A stretch of DNA of 64,000 nt from Rothia nasimurium (GCF_928381705.1 NZ_CAKMSR010000002.1:62001-126000); one strand, 5' to 3'; counted from the stretch's first letter, positions 16,904 to 26,841 are shown. The notes: generated from the sequence alone by a model not told the origin. A program made the numbers and translations.

Positions 16904-19588
16904 TTAGGAGCCGCGGACCAGGTTACGCAGAACGTACTGCAGGATGCCGCCGTTGCGGTAGTAGTCGGCTTCACCGGGGGTGTCGATGCGAACTACAGCG
17001 TCGAACTCGGTGACCTTGCCGTCTTCAGCGGTGGCGGTGACCTTGAGGGTCTTGGGGGTGGTGCCCTCGTTCAGTTCGGTCAGGCCGGTGATATCGAAAG
17101 TTTCGGTACCGGTCAGGCCGAGTGATTCGTGGGATTCACCGGCGGGGAACTGCAGGGGTACAACGCCCATACCGATCAGGTTTGAACGGTGGATACGCTC
17201 GAAGGATTCAGCGATAACTGCCTTGACGCCCAGCAGGGTGGTGCCCTTAGCAGCCCAGTCACGGGATGAACCGGTACCGTATTCCTTACCGCCCAGAACA
17301 ACCAGCGGAATGCCGGCAGCCTGGTAGTTCATGGATGCGTCGTAGACGGTGGACTGTTCGCCGTCCTTGGTGAAGTCGCGGGTGAAGCCGCCTTCAACGC
17401 CGTCCAGAAGCTGGTTCTTGATGCGGATGTTGGCGAAGGTACCGCGAATCATAACTTCGTGGTTACCGCGGCGGGAGCCGTAGGAGTTGAAGTCCTTGCG
17501 CTCAACACCGTTTTCAATCAGGTACTTACCTGCGGGGGTGTCTGACTTGAAGGAACCGGCCGGTGAGATGTGGTCGGTGGTGACCGAGTCGCCCAGCTTG
17601 AGCAGCACGCGGGCGCCCTTGATGTCCTCAACGGGGGTGGTTTCCATGGTCATGCCCTCGAAGTACGGGGGCTTGCGCACGTAGGTGGACTTGTCGTCCC
17701 ACTCGAAGGTGGAGCCGGTGGGGGTCTCCAGGGCCTGCCAGCGCTCGTCACCGTCGAAGATGGTGCCGTATTCCTTGGTGTACATGTCGGTATCGACTGA
17801 TTCGTCGATAATCTTCTGTACTTCTTCGGGGTCGGGCCAGATGTCCTTGAGGAAGACCTCGTTGCCATCGGCGTCGGTGCCCAGGGCGTCCTTCTCGAAG
17901 TCGAAGTCCATGGTACCGGCCAGGGCGTAGGCGATGACCAGCGGCGGGGAGGCCAGGTAGTTCATCTTGACGTCCGGTGAGATACGGCCTTCGAAGTTAC
18001 GGTTACCCGAGAGAACCGCGGTAACGGAGAGGTCTTCGCTCTGGATTGCCTCTGAGATTTCGGGCTCCAGGGGGCCGGAGTTACCGATACAGGTGGCGCA
18101 ACCGTAACCGACGACGTAGAAGCCGAGCTTCTCGAGGTCAGGCAGCAGACCTGCCTTCTCGTAGTAGTCGGTGACGACCTTTGAGCCGGGGGCAATGGAG
18201 GTCTTGACCCAGGGCTTGGCGGTCAGACCCTTGGCTGCGGCGTTGCGGGCGAGCACGCCTGCTGCCATCATGACCGAGGGGTTTGAGGTGTTGGTGCAGG
18301 AGGTAATCGAAGCGATGGACACTGCACCGTTCTTGAGCTCGAACTCGCGGCCGTCGGCCATGGAGACCTGGGCTGACTTGTCGGTCTCGCCGTCCTTGGC
18401 GTAGTTCTTGATGTCTGATTCGAACTGGCTCTTGGACTCTGAGAGCAGGATGCGGTCCTGGGGACGCTTGGGGCCTGCGATAGAGGGGACCACGGTGGAG
18501 AGGTCCAGTTCCAGGTACTCGGAGTACTCGACGTCGACGGAGGGGTCGTGCCAGAGGCCCTGTTCCTTGGTGTAGGCCTCAACCAGGGCGACCTGCTCTT
18601 CGCTGCGGCCAGTCAGGCGCAGGTATTCGAGGGTCTTCTCGTCGATGGGGAACATGGCGGCGGTGGAGCCGAATTCGGGGCTCATGTTACCGATGGTTGC
18701 ACGGTTTGCCAGGGGCACCTGGCCTACGCCTTCGCCGTAGAATTCAACGAACTTGCCGACGACGCCGTGTTCGCGCAGCATTTCGGTGATGGTAAGGACG
18801 ACATCGGTTGCGGTGGCACCGGAGGGGATGGAGCCGGTGAGCTTGAAGCCGACGACGCGGGGAATCAGCATGGAGACGGGCTGGCCGAGCATTGCTGCTT
18901 CAGCTTCGATGCCGCCAACGCCCCAGCCGAGCACGCCCAGGCCGTTGACCATGGTGGTGTGGGAGTCGGTACCTACGACGGTGTCGGGGTAGGCGCGCAG
19001 TACGCCGCCGACTTCGCGGGCCATGATGGTGCGGGCCAGGTATTCGATGTTGACCTGGTGCACGATGCCCATGCCCGGGGGAACGACCTTGAAGTCGTCG
19101 AAGGCGGTCTGGCCCCAGCGCAGGAACTTGTAGCGTTCGCCGTTGCGCTGGTATTCGATGTCCATGTTGCGGGTGATAGCGTCGGCGGTGCCGAAGGTAT
19201 CAATCTGCACGGAGTGGTCGATGACCAGTTCGGCAGGTGCCAGGGGGTTGATCTTGGAGGGGTCGCCGCCCAGTTCCTTCACGGCCTCACGCATGGTGGC
19301 AAGGTCAACTACGCAGGGAACGCCGGTGAAGTCCTGCATGATGACGCGGGCGGGGGTGAACTGGATTTCGGTATCGGGTTCCGCGGAGGGATCCCAGTTA
19401 GCGAGTGCCTTGATGTGGCCTTCGGTGATGTTGGCACCGTCTTCGGTGCGCAGAAGGTTTTCGAGTAGAACCTTCAGGGAGTAAGGCAGCTTCTGTGAGC
19501 CTTCTACTGCCTTTAGACGGAAAATTTCATAGTCGGTTCCGTTGACGGAAAGTACGCCCTTTGAACCGAAGCTATCCACAGTGCTCAT
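16904..19588 (-). CDS. acnA: Aconitate hydratase AcnA
   Basis: 894-aa [4Fe-4S] enzyme that interconverts citrate and isocitrate in the TCA cycle. Iron-sulfur ligands are in [13 protein letters not shown] and [13 protein letters not shown]. The substrate-binding blocks [20 protein letters not shown] and [20 protein letters not shown] are present. Length is standard for the AcnA/IRP class. The ATG at 19588 has AGGAG upstream; an in-frame extension of 38 codons is rejected because it lacks family similarity and a ribosome site. Followed by a strong terminator. Confidence 0.97.
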   Translation of the reverse strand: MSTVDSFGSKGVLSVNGTDYEIFRLKAVEGSQKLPYSLKVLLENLLRTEDGANITEGHIKALANWDPSAEPDTEIQFTPARVIMQDFTGVPCVVDLATMREAVKELGGDPSKINPLAPAELVIDHSVQIDTFGTADAITRNMDIEYQRNGERYKFLRWGQTAFDDFKVVPPGMGIVHQVNIEYLARTIMAREVGGVLRAYPDTVVGTDSHTTMVNGLGVLGWGVGGIEAEAAMLGQPVSMLIPRVVGFKLTGSIPSGATATDVVLTITEMLREHGVVGKFVEFYGEGVGQVPLANRATIGNMSPEFGSTAAMFPIDEKTLEYLRLTGRSEEQVALVEAYTKEQGLWHDPSVDVEYSEYLELDLSTVVPSIAGPKRPQDRILLSESKSQFESDIKNYAKDGETDKSAQVSMADGREFELKNGAVSIASITSCTNTSNPSVMMAAGVLARNAAAKGLTAKPWVKTSIAPGSKVVTDYYEKAGLLPDLEKLGFYVVGYGCATCIGNSGPLEPEISEAIQSEDLSVTAVLSGNRNFEGRISPDVKMNYLASPPLVIAYALAGTMDFDFEKDALGTDADGNEVFLKDIWPDPEEVQKIIDESVDTDMYTKEYGTIFDGDERWQALETPTGSTFEWDDKSTYVRKPPYFEGMTMETTPVEDIKGARVLLKLGDSVTTDHISPAGSFKSDTPAGKYLIENGVERKDFNSYGSRRGNHEVMIRGTFANIRIKNQLLDGVEGGFTRDFTKDGEQSTVYDASMNYQAAGIPLVVLGGKEYGTGSSRDWAAKGTTLLGVKAVIAESFERIHRSNLIGMGVVPLQFPAGESHESLGLTGTETFDITGLTELNEGTTPKTLKVTATAEDGKVTEFDAVVRIDTPGEADYYRNGGILQYVLRNLVRGS

Positions 19589-19879
19589 ATGTGGGACTCC
19601 TCTCGACACTGTCTTGCGATTGGCTCGTGCGCCGGTGGGCACCGTCGCGTCTGCGCGACGGGTGTGTGATGCTCGCTCTTGAGCCTGTGGGCACGAGGCC
19701 ACTGCCTTTTAGTGTACCGCGTATCACGTTGTTCACATATTTTGAAGACGGTTCGTAAGCAAATGTTTCGCCTGCATGTTTCAGGGAGCGGACGCCCGCC
19801 CCACCTCGGGCGCGACTTTCCGGCTTTGGCAAGGAAAATATGCCGTTAATATATTGCGTTCTCGTGCCAGAATAGGGGC

Positions 19880-20641
19880 ATGACGGTTTCTCCTAAGCAC
19901 TTGCACCGGGCACAAACTAGGCCTGTGGCAAACACACTCAATGTAGCCTTTCGGTGGCTTCTTATCGGTAGTGCTGCGGTTTTTGCGCTGGCCATCTCGG
20001 TAGCTCTAGCGCTTCCCTTCCCCGCCTCAATTCAGTTCGCGTCCCTCATCAACTGGGCGGCAGTGCTTTCTTTCCTTGCAGGTGCCGCTTCCCTATTGGG
20101 AGTGGGTATCACCGAGATTTTTCACAGTACATCCGCTGAAACAAAAACCAGCAGGGAGTATGTTAAGCCGACCCCGGGCGTCCGTCTGCCTCTTTCCTTT
20201 TGTGGGTTGGGGCTGGTGTTAGCTATCTACTACGGTTTGCATGTCTTTTGGTGGAATCCCCTAGCAACAGCCCCAGGCTACACCCTCAGCGAGATTTACA
20301 GCCTGATGAAGGAGACCAACCAATTTAGCCTCTTTGTCGTGATTGTGTGGGGCTTTATCGTTGCACTTCTTTTAGCCGCCCTGCCGAACGTGCACGAGTG
20401 GTTGCGGGGCATGGCATCCTACAGCACCAAGCGCGCTATCGGTTTCTGTTCTCTTGCTGTAGCTATCGCTTGCTTCCTTCTCTTTCTGGGGTGGGGCTGG
20501 CACATGGGCGTGGGGCTGGCAGATACATTCATAACGACCGGCGGTGAGCACTCCCCCACAGCTATTCCTTTTGGGGTAGCTACCCTCGTGCTCGGCGCGC
20601 TGGGCATCTACGGGCTCTTTGTACCTGCCCGCACCCGCTAG
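19880..20641 (+). CDS. Hypothetical polytopic membrane protein
   Basis: 253 aa with about six hydrophobic helices: 25-50, 58-80, 102-122, 148-170, 188-210 and a C-terminal one. I do not recognise a family. The loop after helix 2 carries HSTSAETKTSREYVKPTPG and the loop after helix 3 is WWNPLATAPG. The start ATG at 19880 has only a weak ribosome site. It stands alone between acnA and the distal end of the CRISPR array, reading towards the array, which is read the opposite way. Confidence 0.65.
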   Translation: MTVSPKHLHRAQTRPVANTLNVAFRWLLIGSAAVFALAISVALALPFPASIQFASLINWAAVLSFLAGAASLLGVGITEIFHSTSAETKTSREYVKPTPGVRLPLSFCGLGLVLAIYYGLHVFWWNPLATAPGYTLSEIYSLMKETNQFSLFVVIVWGFIVALLLAALPNVHEWLRGMASYSTKRAIGFCSLAVAIACFLLFLGWGWHMGVGLADTFITTGGEHSPTAIPFGVATLVLGALGIYGLFVPARTR

Positions 20642-20720
20642 GCTAACCAGCCTGCTTACTGGCTTTCCCAGTCCGCGCGGGTGGCACTCTTGAGATAAGC
20701 CGTAGGTAGGATTCACGTTC

Positions 20721-22947
20721 TAGCTCATCCCCGTCTACGCGGGGAGCACGACTGGGATGCCGTCATTATGACCCACGTTGCCGGTTCATCCCCGTCTACG
20801 CGGGGAGCACATGCTTCCAGCGGTTGCCATAGCTACCACCACCGGCTCATCCCCGTCTACGCGGGGAGCACCAGACGGTCAGCATTTAGATGGCCTCCAT
20901 GTACGGCTCATCCCCGTCTACGCGGGGAGCACTTATGCAGGCGAAAGAAGCTGATTTTCGGCGGCGGCTCATCCCCGTCTACGCGGGGAGCACATACTGA
21001 GTTCCAGGCTATTAAGGAGCGTGCGCGGCTCATCCCCGTCTACGCGGGGAGCACGCGCACGCCGCCGCCACCCCCGCGCCGTGGTACGGCTCATCCCCGT
21101 CTACGCGGGGAGCACCTGAGGAAACACGGGATTACCTCAAGTTTGTACGGCTCATCCCCGTCTACGCGGGGAGCACTCAGTATCGACAGCACCCTCAACG
21201 GTCAGCACCGGCTCATCCCCGTCTACGCGGGGAGCACGTGTCCACGATGCCCTTGAAGACCCGGTACCCGGGCTCATCCCCGTCTACGCGGGGAGCACGG
21301 TTCCTTATACCCAACTAGCTTGAAGTTGAACGGCTCATCCCCGTCTACGCGGGGAGCACGCGCAGGAGCTTGTTGAGAAGTCCGGCAAGTCCGGCTCATC
21401 CCCGTCTACGCGGGGAGCACCAAGCAATGGACGACGGCGCACGTAATACCGACGGCTCATCCCCGTCTACGCGGGGAGCACCCAGCAAGAAACCCTCGGT
21501 AGCTACTCCTACTCTGGCTCATCCCCGTCTACGCGGGGAGCACCAAGACGCCCTGCCGGATATGAATCCAGGACACGGCTCATCCCCGTCTACGCGGGGA
21601 GCACCTGCCTATCTTGAGGTTTCTAATGGCACTATCCGGCTCATCCCCGTCTACGCGGGGAGCACGACCTTTCGAGCCCGCGCCTTTCGCTGTTCTCGGG
21701 CTCATCCCCGTCTACGCGGGGAGCACGCTGGCAAACCCTGGCCAGAATAACGGGGGCACGGCTCATCCCCGTCTACGCGGGGAGCACGCGGTAGCCCCGC
21801 CGCCTGCATGAATCGCATACGGCTCATCCCCGTCTACGCGGGGAGCACGGGTCGCGGTCGGTGTGGATGGTCATGAGATCCGGCTCATCCCCGTCTACGC
21901 GGGGAGCACTATGATTGGCCCTCTCTCACAGACCGGCACCTACGGCTCATCCCCGTCTACGCGGGGAGCACTGACTCGCAAGCCACCTGGGATGCTACCG
22001 CCACGGCTCATCCCCGTCTACGCGGGGAGCACACAGGCTACAGAGTTTGTTGCAGGGGCACTAGGGGCTCATCCCCGTCTACGCGGGGAGCACCTCTTGC
22101 CGCTGCACTCTCTTACACACTGCTGCGGCTCATCCCCGTCTACGCGGGGAGCACTTGCTGTCAAGGTTTCTGGGTAGCCCCTGATACGGCTCATCCCCGT
22201 CTACGCGGGGAGCACATTGTCGAGCTCGTCGAAGCGAGTCTGGCGGGCGGCTCATCCCCGTCTACGCGGGGAGCACCTCAGGGTGGATAATTCGCCGATA
22301 GCCGATGACGGCTCATCCCCGTCTACGCGGGGAGCACTCAATCTGTTACGTCCAATTTCCGCTCGGTCGGGGCTCATCCCCGTCTACGCGGGGAGCACCG
22401 ATTTTCCGTAACAGCCCGTTACGGTAGTGCAGGCTCATCCCCGTCTACGCGGGGAGCACCCACATGCGGTCAATCTGTGCTTCGAGGTAGCGGGCTCATC
22501 CCCGTCTACGCGGGGAGCACGGTGTACGACAAGATTCTTACCCCTGAGCATACGGCTCATCCCCGTCTACGCGGGGAGCACCGCTTATGCGTATCATCGC
22601 CGGGGGTTATTCCCGGCTCATCCCCGTCTACGCGGGGAGCACGCACTCCTAGAGTCCGCCGTCACCGAAGAAGAAGGCTCATCCCCGTCTACGCGGGGAG
22701 CACTCGGTCAGCCGGTCAGCGGCCTTGAGCATCGTGGGCTCATCCCCGTCTACGCGGGGAGCACCGAAGCCCGAGACCCCCTAGCCGGGGTCTTTTCGGC
22801 TCATCCCCGTCTACGCGGGGAGCACTTCAGGGCGACGCCGTAGGGCTTGTTGGAGTCCGGCTCATCCCCGTCTACGCGGGGAGCACGGGATACACAACCC
22901 CTTGCCACTACGCCAGGCAGGCTCATCCCCGTCTACGCGGGGAGCAC
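20721..22947 (-). CRISPR. Type I-E CRISPR array, 37 repeats and 36 spacers
   Basis: I counted 37 repeats of 28 bp plus a variable 29th base, spaced 61 bp apart (62 bp twice), giving 32-33-nt spacers. As transcribed (minus strand) the repeat is GTGCT, a CCCCG/CGGGG hairpin with a CGTAGA loop, then ATGAGCC and the 29th base, the class of repeat used by type I-E systems. The repeat nearest 20721 is degenerate at its 3' end and its neighbour carries one C-to-T change. Degeneracy at that end, together with the repeat's polarity, places the oldest end at 20.7 kb and the leader end at 22.95 kb. The 29th base is G in 26 repeats, C in 6, T in 3 and A in 2. Confidence 0.99.
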
Positions 22948-23005
22948 ACTTGCTGACATGGTAGAACACCGAGACAACAAGGAAATTTACTTTACTTTTA
23001 GCCGG
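22948..23005 (-). promoter_or_regulatory. CRISPR leader (very short, abuts cas3 stop)
   Basis: Only 58 bp lie between the cas3 stop codon and the first leader-proximal repeat. On the transcribed strand this contains the A+T-rich run AAAAGTAAAGTAAATTTCC, then a more mixed 30 bp up to the repeat. Either the array promoter lies within the 3' end of cas3 or the array is transcribed with cas3. I see no convincing -35/-10 pair inside the 58 bp. Confidence 0.6.
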
Positions 23006-25966
23006 CTAGCCCTCGATAATCATACCCGAATCTGCTTCCCGAAGAACTTCCAAGCCCAGTTCCTGCGAATAGCGCAACCTGTACCCGGCTAAGGAACATT
23101 CCATATTGGTATCTAGCAGAAGCACCAGCTCCCCTTTCAGTAGGTGATGCTGTTGCCAGGCAGAAAATTGATTCGTTTCTAAAGCCTTAAGGGCCAGGTC
23201 AAAAGGATTCTTGTTAGGTGCCCACCCCTTATCCGCAAACTGGTAGGGCAAACGGATAGAAGACCCTGCGAGCACGTTCGCCAGTTTCCAATCAGGTTTC
23301 TCTAAAGCGTCAGCCTCAAACATTAGATCCACGTATTCATCACCCAGTGGCCGGTAGGTCTGGCCACCATCGTCCGACTGCACCACCAGCACTTCCAAGG
23401 TATCGTCCGTATCACGCACTTTAGCCTGAGATTTCAGCTCATCGGCATCGCCCATTACACCCTTTTCACCAAAGAAATCACACAAATAGTCGATGCCTGA
23501 GCCAGGGCGCATAGAGTACGCGCCTGCTTTTCTCCGGCTCTCTGCTTCCTTGCTCTTCCATTCCTGGACGGCCTCCGCGTAGGTTTCAGCCCAGCCCTCA
23601 GGAACAGATGCCTGAGCAGAGTAAGCGCCCTGCACCAGTGCGCTTATATCAGCAGGAATCTGAAGTTTCTTACCCTCAAAATGAGGCATCAGCTGGGCAT
23701 AGCTTGATAGCAGAATCGACCTGTCATAAATTTTTTCAGCAGATTCAGTAAAGACAGGGGCGGCATTTTCAGTTCCAAGTTCTTGGACACCGCGCACGTA
23801 GCACACCGGGTCAAGATGGTGGGGTGCCCTCTCCCCTGCCCTGTCATGACGGTGCAAACGCCCCATACGCTGTAGTACAAGGTCTACCGGGGCGTGGTCC
23901 GTAATCATCACGTCAAAGTCAATGTCTAGAGACTGCTCAATGACTTGCGTCCCCACGACCACAAAACGCTCGGGACGCCCGGCTCCAGCACGGCTCTTTT
24001 TGCCCAAAGCTTCAACAAGCACCTTCTCATTTTTGACGCGGTCGCGCGCAATGAAACGAGAATGTACCAGCATCAGCTCATGCGGAGCAAAGATCCCCTG
24101 CAAGTGTTCATAGACTTCCTGGGCCCGGCTCACCGTATTACAGATAATGGCGGCACATCCCCCATTATTTTCGAGGGGCGCAAGCACACTATCTAGCTCA
24201 GCAAAGGAATCATCAATGAGCCTGAGTGAAAATTCCTGTTGTTCCTTAGGCTGTTCGATCTCCCACTTCCTGGGTTCACCCGCGTTTTCAATGGAGACTG
24301 TATGAATCACGGGGTAGGAAAGATCCACGCTCTCCACAACAGGCTGAGAGACTTTAGCAGCTCCCCCGCGCCTACTTCTCCTAGCAGGCACCACACCTGG
24401 CTTAGACTTACGGAAACCCAGCCCCCGAGCGTAAGCCTGCATCAGCTTCTGCCTAGCTACCCCTGGCAAGGTAGCAGACATCAGAATCACGGGGGCCTGC
24501 ATCCTGCCCAACCATTCCAAGGCATTTTCAAGATAAACATTCATGTAGGCGTCGTAGGCGTGAACCTCGTCGATAACCAACACTTTCTCGCCCAACCCCA
24601 AGTGCCGCAGCATCACATGTTTGCTGGCGAGCGCCATCATCAGTACCTGGTCTACAGTGCCCACTACAAAATTAGAGAGCACTCCTTTCTTGCGGGAAAA
24701 CCACTGATGCGCAATAACCCGAGCCTCTTCCTGGTGGCCTTTACGCCCCTCATCAGCGTGGATACCTGCAAACCGCATACGACTAAAATTTTCGTTGAGA
24801 TTGCTTTTTGAATGCCCAAGGAACATGGAGATTGTCTCGTTACCGTGGGCGGCTTTTCGCCCCCAGTCCGCGACACGGTCAAAGAGGGCATCCGCGGTGG
24901 CTTGGGTGGGTGCGGCAAACATCAGGCCGTTTTTGCCGGTGGTGTGAGCTAGGATCTCTGCGGCAACCAGGCCTGCTTCTGTTTTTCCCTGGCCCATGGG
25001 GGCTTCAATGCACATAAGCCCGGTGCTTTGGAGGGAGCGGGCGGCCTCCACTACGACCTTTTGCATGGGACGCAGGGTAGCACCTGGTGGGAGGGAGAAT
25101 CTGCTGGAATAGATTTCTTCTGGGCTCAAAGCGCTGAGGTCTTCAGGTTGCCAGGGCTGGCTAAGGTTTAGCTTTTCAAAGGCCTCTTGGGGTCGGGTTT
25201 CCTGGTGGGTAACCTGCCCGTAGGGGAAGTAGTCGGGGTTGGAAGCTATCCAGTCGCACATGATGGTTAGCCCGGTAATGAAGAATTGGAGGTCAGGTTT
25301 CAAGCCGCCGTTTTCTAAGGCTTTTAGGATAGCGTGGCCTGCCTCCGTGGTTCTTTCGATGAAGCTGAGCAACTCGTCCCAGGCTTCTAGCCAGTTCTTA
25401 AATTTTGTGTCTTGCAGGACGCGTTGAACAAGCTCGGTGTCCCTGCCCTCAGCGTAGGCGGCCGCAGGTTTGCCGTGATGGGAGCCGCTCACCTGGGCCA
25501 GACTGTTGACGCTTGTTTCAGAAACAGCAGGGTACTTCTGTGCCAGCCAGTGCCTGATAATGCTATAGCTGTAGCGGGAGTGAGGGCAACGGTCTGTTAC
25601 CTTGGTGAGGTCTAGCATAAAGTCATACCCAGCGTCCTCAATCCTTTGGCGGTAAACCAGAAGGTCAATATTTTGACGCGCATCTAGCTGCCCAGCGAAT
25701 TCTGGGCTAGCTTTACCAATATCGTGGGTTCCCACCAACCAGGAAACAAGGGCTTGGGCTTCAGCTTCTTCAAGGTTCAGGCTTTTTTGAATCCACTGTT
25801 TGCTGCCGTCGGATAGCCAGTTCTCCCACAGATAGTGGGCCACCTGGGAACTATCCAGCATATGCTGGGCTAGGCTCATTCCTGTTGCGGGTGATTCTTC
25901 CTGCCCTGTCTTGGCCCAAAAAGTTTGAGCACCAGCAGATAAGGATTCGATAGGGTTAGTCTTCAC
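23006..25966 (-). CDS. cas3: CRISPR-associated helicase/nuclease Cas3 (type I-E)
   Basis: 986-aa effector recruited by Cascade to unwind and degrade target DNA. The N-terminal HD nuclease carries His35 (AQHMLDSS), THDIGKASPEF (His81-Asp82) and SGSHHGKPA. The SF2 helicase has Walker A APMGQGKTEAGL, DEVHAYD (motif II), MSATLPG (motif III) and QRMGRLHRHDR (motif VI). The HD-helicase order and length fit single-polypeptide Cas3 of type I-E. It lies 34 bp downstream of the antitoxin gene on the same strand, so toxin, antitoxin and cas3 probably form one transcript, divergent from the Cascade operon. It reads directly into the array leader. Confidence 0.98.
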   Translation of the reverse strand: MKTNPIESLSAGAQTFWAKTGQEESPATGMSLAQHMLDSSQVAHYLWENWLSDGSKQWIQKSLNLEEAEAQALVSWLVGTHDIGKASPEFAGQLDARQNIDLLVYRQRIEDAGYDFMLDLTKVTDRCPHSRYSYSIIRHWLAQKYPAVSETSVNSLAQVSGSHHGKPAAAYAEGRDTELVQRVLQDTKFKNWLEAWDELLSFIERTTEAGHAILKALENGGLKPDLQFFITGLTIMCDWIASNPDYFPYGQVTHQETRPQEAFEKLNLSQPWQPEDLSALSPEEIYSSRFSLPPGATLRPMQKVVVEAARSLQSTGLMCIEAPMGQGKTEAGLVAAEILAHTTGKNGLMFAAPTQATADALFDRVADWGRKAAHGNETISMFLGHSKSNLNENFSRMRFAGIHADEGRKGHQEEARVIAHQWFSRKKGVLSNFVVGTVDQVLMMALASKHVMLRHLGLGEKVLVIDEVHAYDAYMNVYLENALEWLGRMQAPVILMSATLPGVARQKLMQAYARGLGFRKSKPGVVPARRSRRGGAAKVSQPVVESVDLSYPVIHTVSIENAGEPRKWEIEQPKEQQEFSLRLIDDSFAELDSVLAPLENNGGCAAIICNTVSRAQEVYEHLQGIFAPHELMLVHSRFIARDRVKNEKVLVEALGKKSRAGAGRPERFVVVGTQVIEQSLDIDFDVMITDHAPVDLVLQRMGRLHRHDRAGERAPHHLDPVCYVRGVQELGTENAAPVFTESAEKIYDRSILLSSYAQLMPHFEGKKLQIPADISALVQGAYSAQASVPEGWAETYAEAVQEWKSKEAESRRKAGAYSMRPGSGIDYLCDFFGEKGVMGDADELKSQAKVRDTDDTLEVLVVQSDDGGQTYRPLGDEYVDLMFEADALEKPDWKLANVLAGSSIRLPYQFADKGWAPNKNPFDLALKALETNQFSAWQQHHLLKGELVLLLDTNMECSLAGYRLRYSQELGLEVLREADSGMIIEG

Positions 25967-26000
25967 AGTGGCGTTATCCTTTCGGGGCGCTCGTCAACTA

Positions 26001-26333
26001 CTAGGCAGAACGGGGCAGATATTGTTCTAGGGCTTCTCTCACCACAACAGAGGGCTTAACCTTCCGCTCTTTTGCGTAGGCTGCTAGGCGTTCTTTAAGG
26101 TCTGGGGTTACTCGCGCATTGATAGTGGGAGACTTGCCATCTATCTCTGCGGCGAGAGAAGGACGGCCTCGGGTAGCAGCCTGCACTATTGCCTCCGCTT
26201 GAGCAACCCCCTCGGAGGTGCGGCCCTGGAATTGGGCGTTCTCTAAAGTTTCAAAATATTCGTCAGACTCCACCCAAGAAGATAGCTTCTGGCCAATAGC
26301 CTCTAGTTCCTCCAGGCTGTATTCCTTAGTCAC
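26001..26333 (-). CDS. Ribbon-helix-helix (CopG-like) antitoxin
   Basis: 110 aa. The C-terminal half is a ribbon-helix-helix DNA-binding motif (PTINARVTPDLKERLAAYAK, then KPSVVVREALEQYL), preceded by an alpha-helical acidic region (EELEAIGQKLSSWVESDEY) likely to wrap the toxin. Start is the GTG at 26333 with AAGGAG 8 nt upstream. It overlaps the stop of the upstream toxin gene by 8 bp, the usual translational coupling of a type II toxin-antitoxin pair, here with the toxin first. It should repress the shared promoter together with its partner. cas3 follows after 34 bp. Confidence 0.75.
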   Translation of the reverse strand: MTKEYSLEELEAIGQKLSSWVESDEYFETLENAQFQGRTSEGVAQAEAIVQAATRGRPSLAAEIDGKSPTINARVTPDLKERLAAYAKERKVKPSVVVREALEQYLPRSA

Positions 26334-26616
26334 CTTGGTAGCTCCTTTCCTCAGAGTTTTGCACAGCACGCATGTAAGTCTTCCCCCGTAACTTCATACA
26401 GTGGAAGATAACGGTTTGAGGGTCTATCACGTAGGTAAAGACCTCTAGCAGATCACCGTTGAGCGCTGGGCCGATGTAGAGATTCGGGTCTGGTAGATGC
26501 GCTATGCGCGAAGGTTCAAAGGCTGAAAGATAGTGCTGGTAGTTCTTTATAGCGCACAGGGCATCTGCTTCCGTGTAGCCATGCTTGGAAGCGCTGGGAA
26601 GAAAAATTACCTTCAT
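26326..26616 (-). CDS. Putative type II toxin paired with the RHH antitoxin
   Basis: About 96 aa from the ATG at 26616 (an adjacent ATG at 26619 and one at 26694 are alternatives). The sequence MKVIFLPSASKHGYTEADAL then IGPALNGDLLEVFTYV and VIFHCMKLRGKTYMRAV has the small alpha/beta look of actinobacterial toxins that precede RHH antitoxins, loosely like RelE/BrnT-type RNases. I cannot assign the family firmly and no catalytic residues are certain. The assignment rests mainly on size, overlap with the antitoxin and gene order. It is the first gene of the leftward operon and its 5' end lies about 90 bp from the degenerate mini-CRISPR. Confidence 0.6.
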   Translation of the reverse strand: MKVIFLPSASKHGYTEADALCAIKNYQHYLSAFEPSRIAHLPDPNLYIGPALNGDLLEVFTYVIDPQTVIFHCMKLRGKTYMRAVQNSEERSYQGD

Positions 26617-26703
26617 CATTAATGTATCACAATATTCCTTCGAGTCGGGGGGGTAAATCTGCAGGTGAACGACAGCCCCACCCAAAATCCTCATGTAACC
26701 TAG

Positions 26704-26793
26704 AAAAGCACCGCCTATACGGTGATGACCCCTTGTAGATGAAGTATCTATCCAGGGATCACCCCATGCTCCTCGCGAAGACGAGATACTCTT
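26704..26793 (+). ncRNA. Degenerate mini-CRISPR: candidate CreR/CreA-like guide RNA
   Basis: Two diverged repeats on the plus strand. Repeat 1 (26704-26731) matches the array repeat at 18 of positions 6-28, keeps a 5-bp stem as CACCG/CGGTG (C7-to-A compensated by G20-to-T) and keeps the 5' handle as ATGACCCC against ATGAGCCG. Repeat 2 (26766-26793) matches at 16 of positions 1-21, keeps a 4-bp stem with C8-to-T compensated by G19-to-A, and is lost beyond the stem. Their starts are 62 bp apart, one array unit, leaving a 33-nt spacer (26733-26765). Cas6e cleavage would give a single crRNA-like RNA. A possible -10 (TAACCT, 26696-26701) lies just upstream; no good -35 is visible. Confidence 0.75.
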
Positions 26794-26820
26794 ATCCTAC
26801 CCGAAGAGCAAAAAGTAATG

Positions 26821-26841
26821 AACTTGTAAATTAAATATCTA
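26821..26841 (+). promoter_or_regulatory. Candidate Cascade autoregulatory target site (PAM plus partial protospacer)
   Basis: AAC at 26821-26823 precedes an 18-nt stretch (26824-26841) that agrees with spacer positions 1-18 of the mini-CRISPR except at 6, 9 and 12. Positions 6 and 12 are the bases flipped out in Cascade R-loops. Beyond position 18 the match stops, which would favour binding without Cas3 cleavage. A full 32-bp footprint would extend to 26855 and cover the -35 box of the Cascade operon. Confidence 0.65.

Noticed and set aside
18548..19468. 306-codon open frame antisense to acnA
   Set aside because: Same cause as the frame opposite dxs; no start signal or domain.
19589..19702. 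38-codon N-terminal extension of aconitase
   Set aside because: The family begins at the internal ATG (19588), which alone has AGGAG upstream.
20768..22843. Several plus-strand ORFs of 60-160 codons across the repeat array, with recurring HPRLRGEH, IPVYAGST and SSPSTRGA
   Set aside because: They are translations of the CRISPR repeats in the three frames; the period and content follow the repeat, and none has a ribosome site.
26620..26703. A CreT-like small RNA toxin next to the mini-CRISPR
   Set aside because: I looked for a compact ORF or rare-codon mini-gene under its own promoter and found none convincing; the protein toxin-antitoxin pair is the only toxin candidate.
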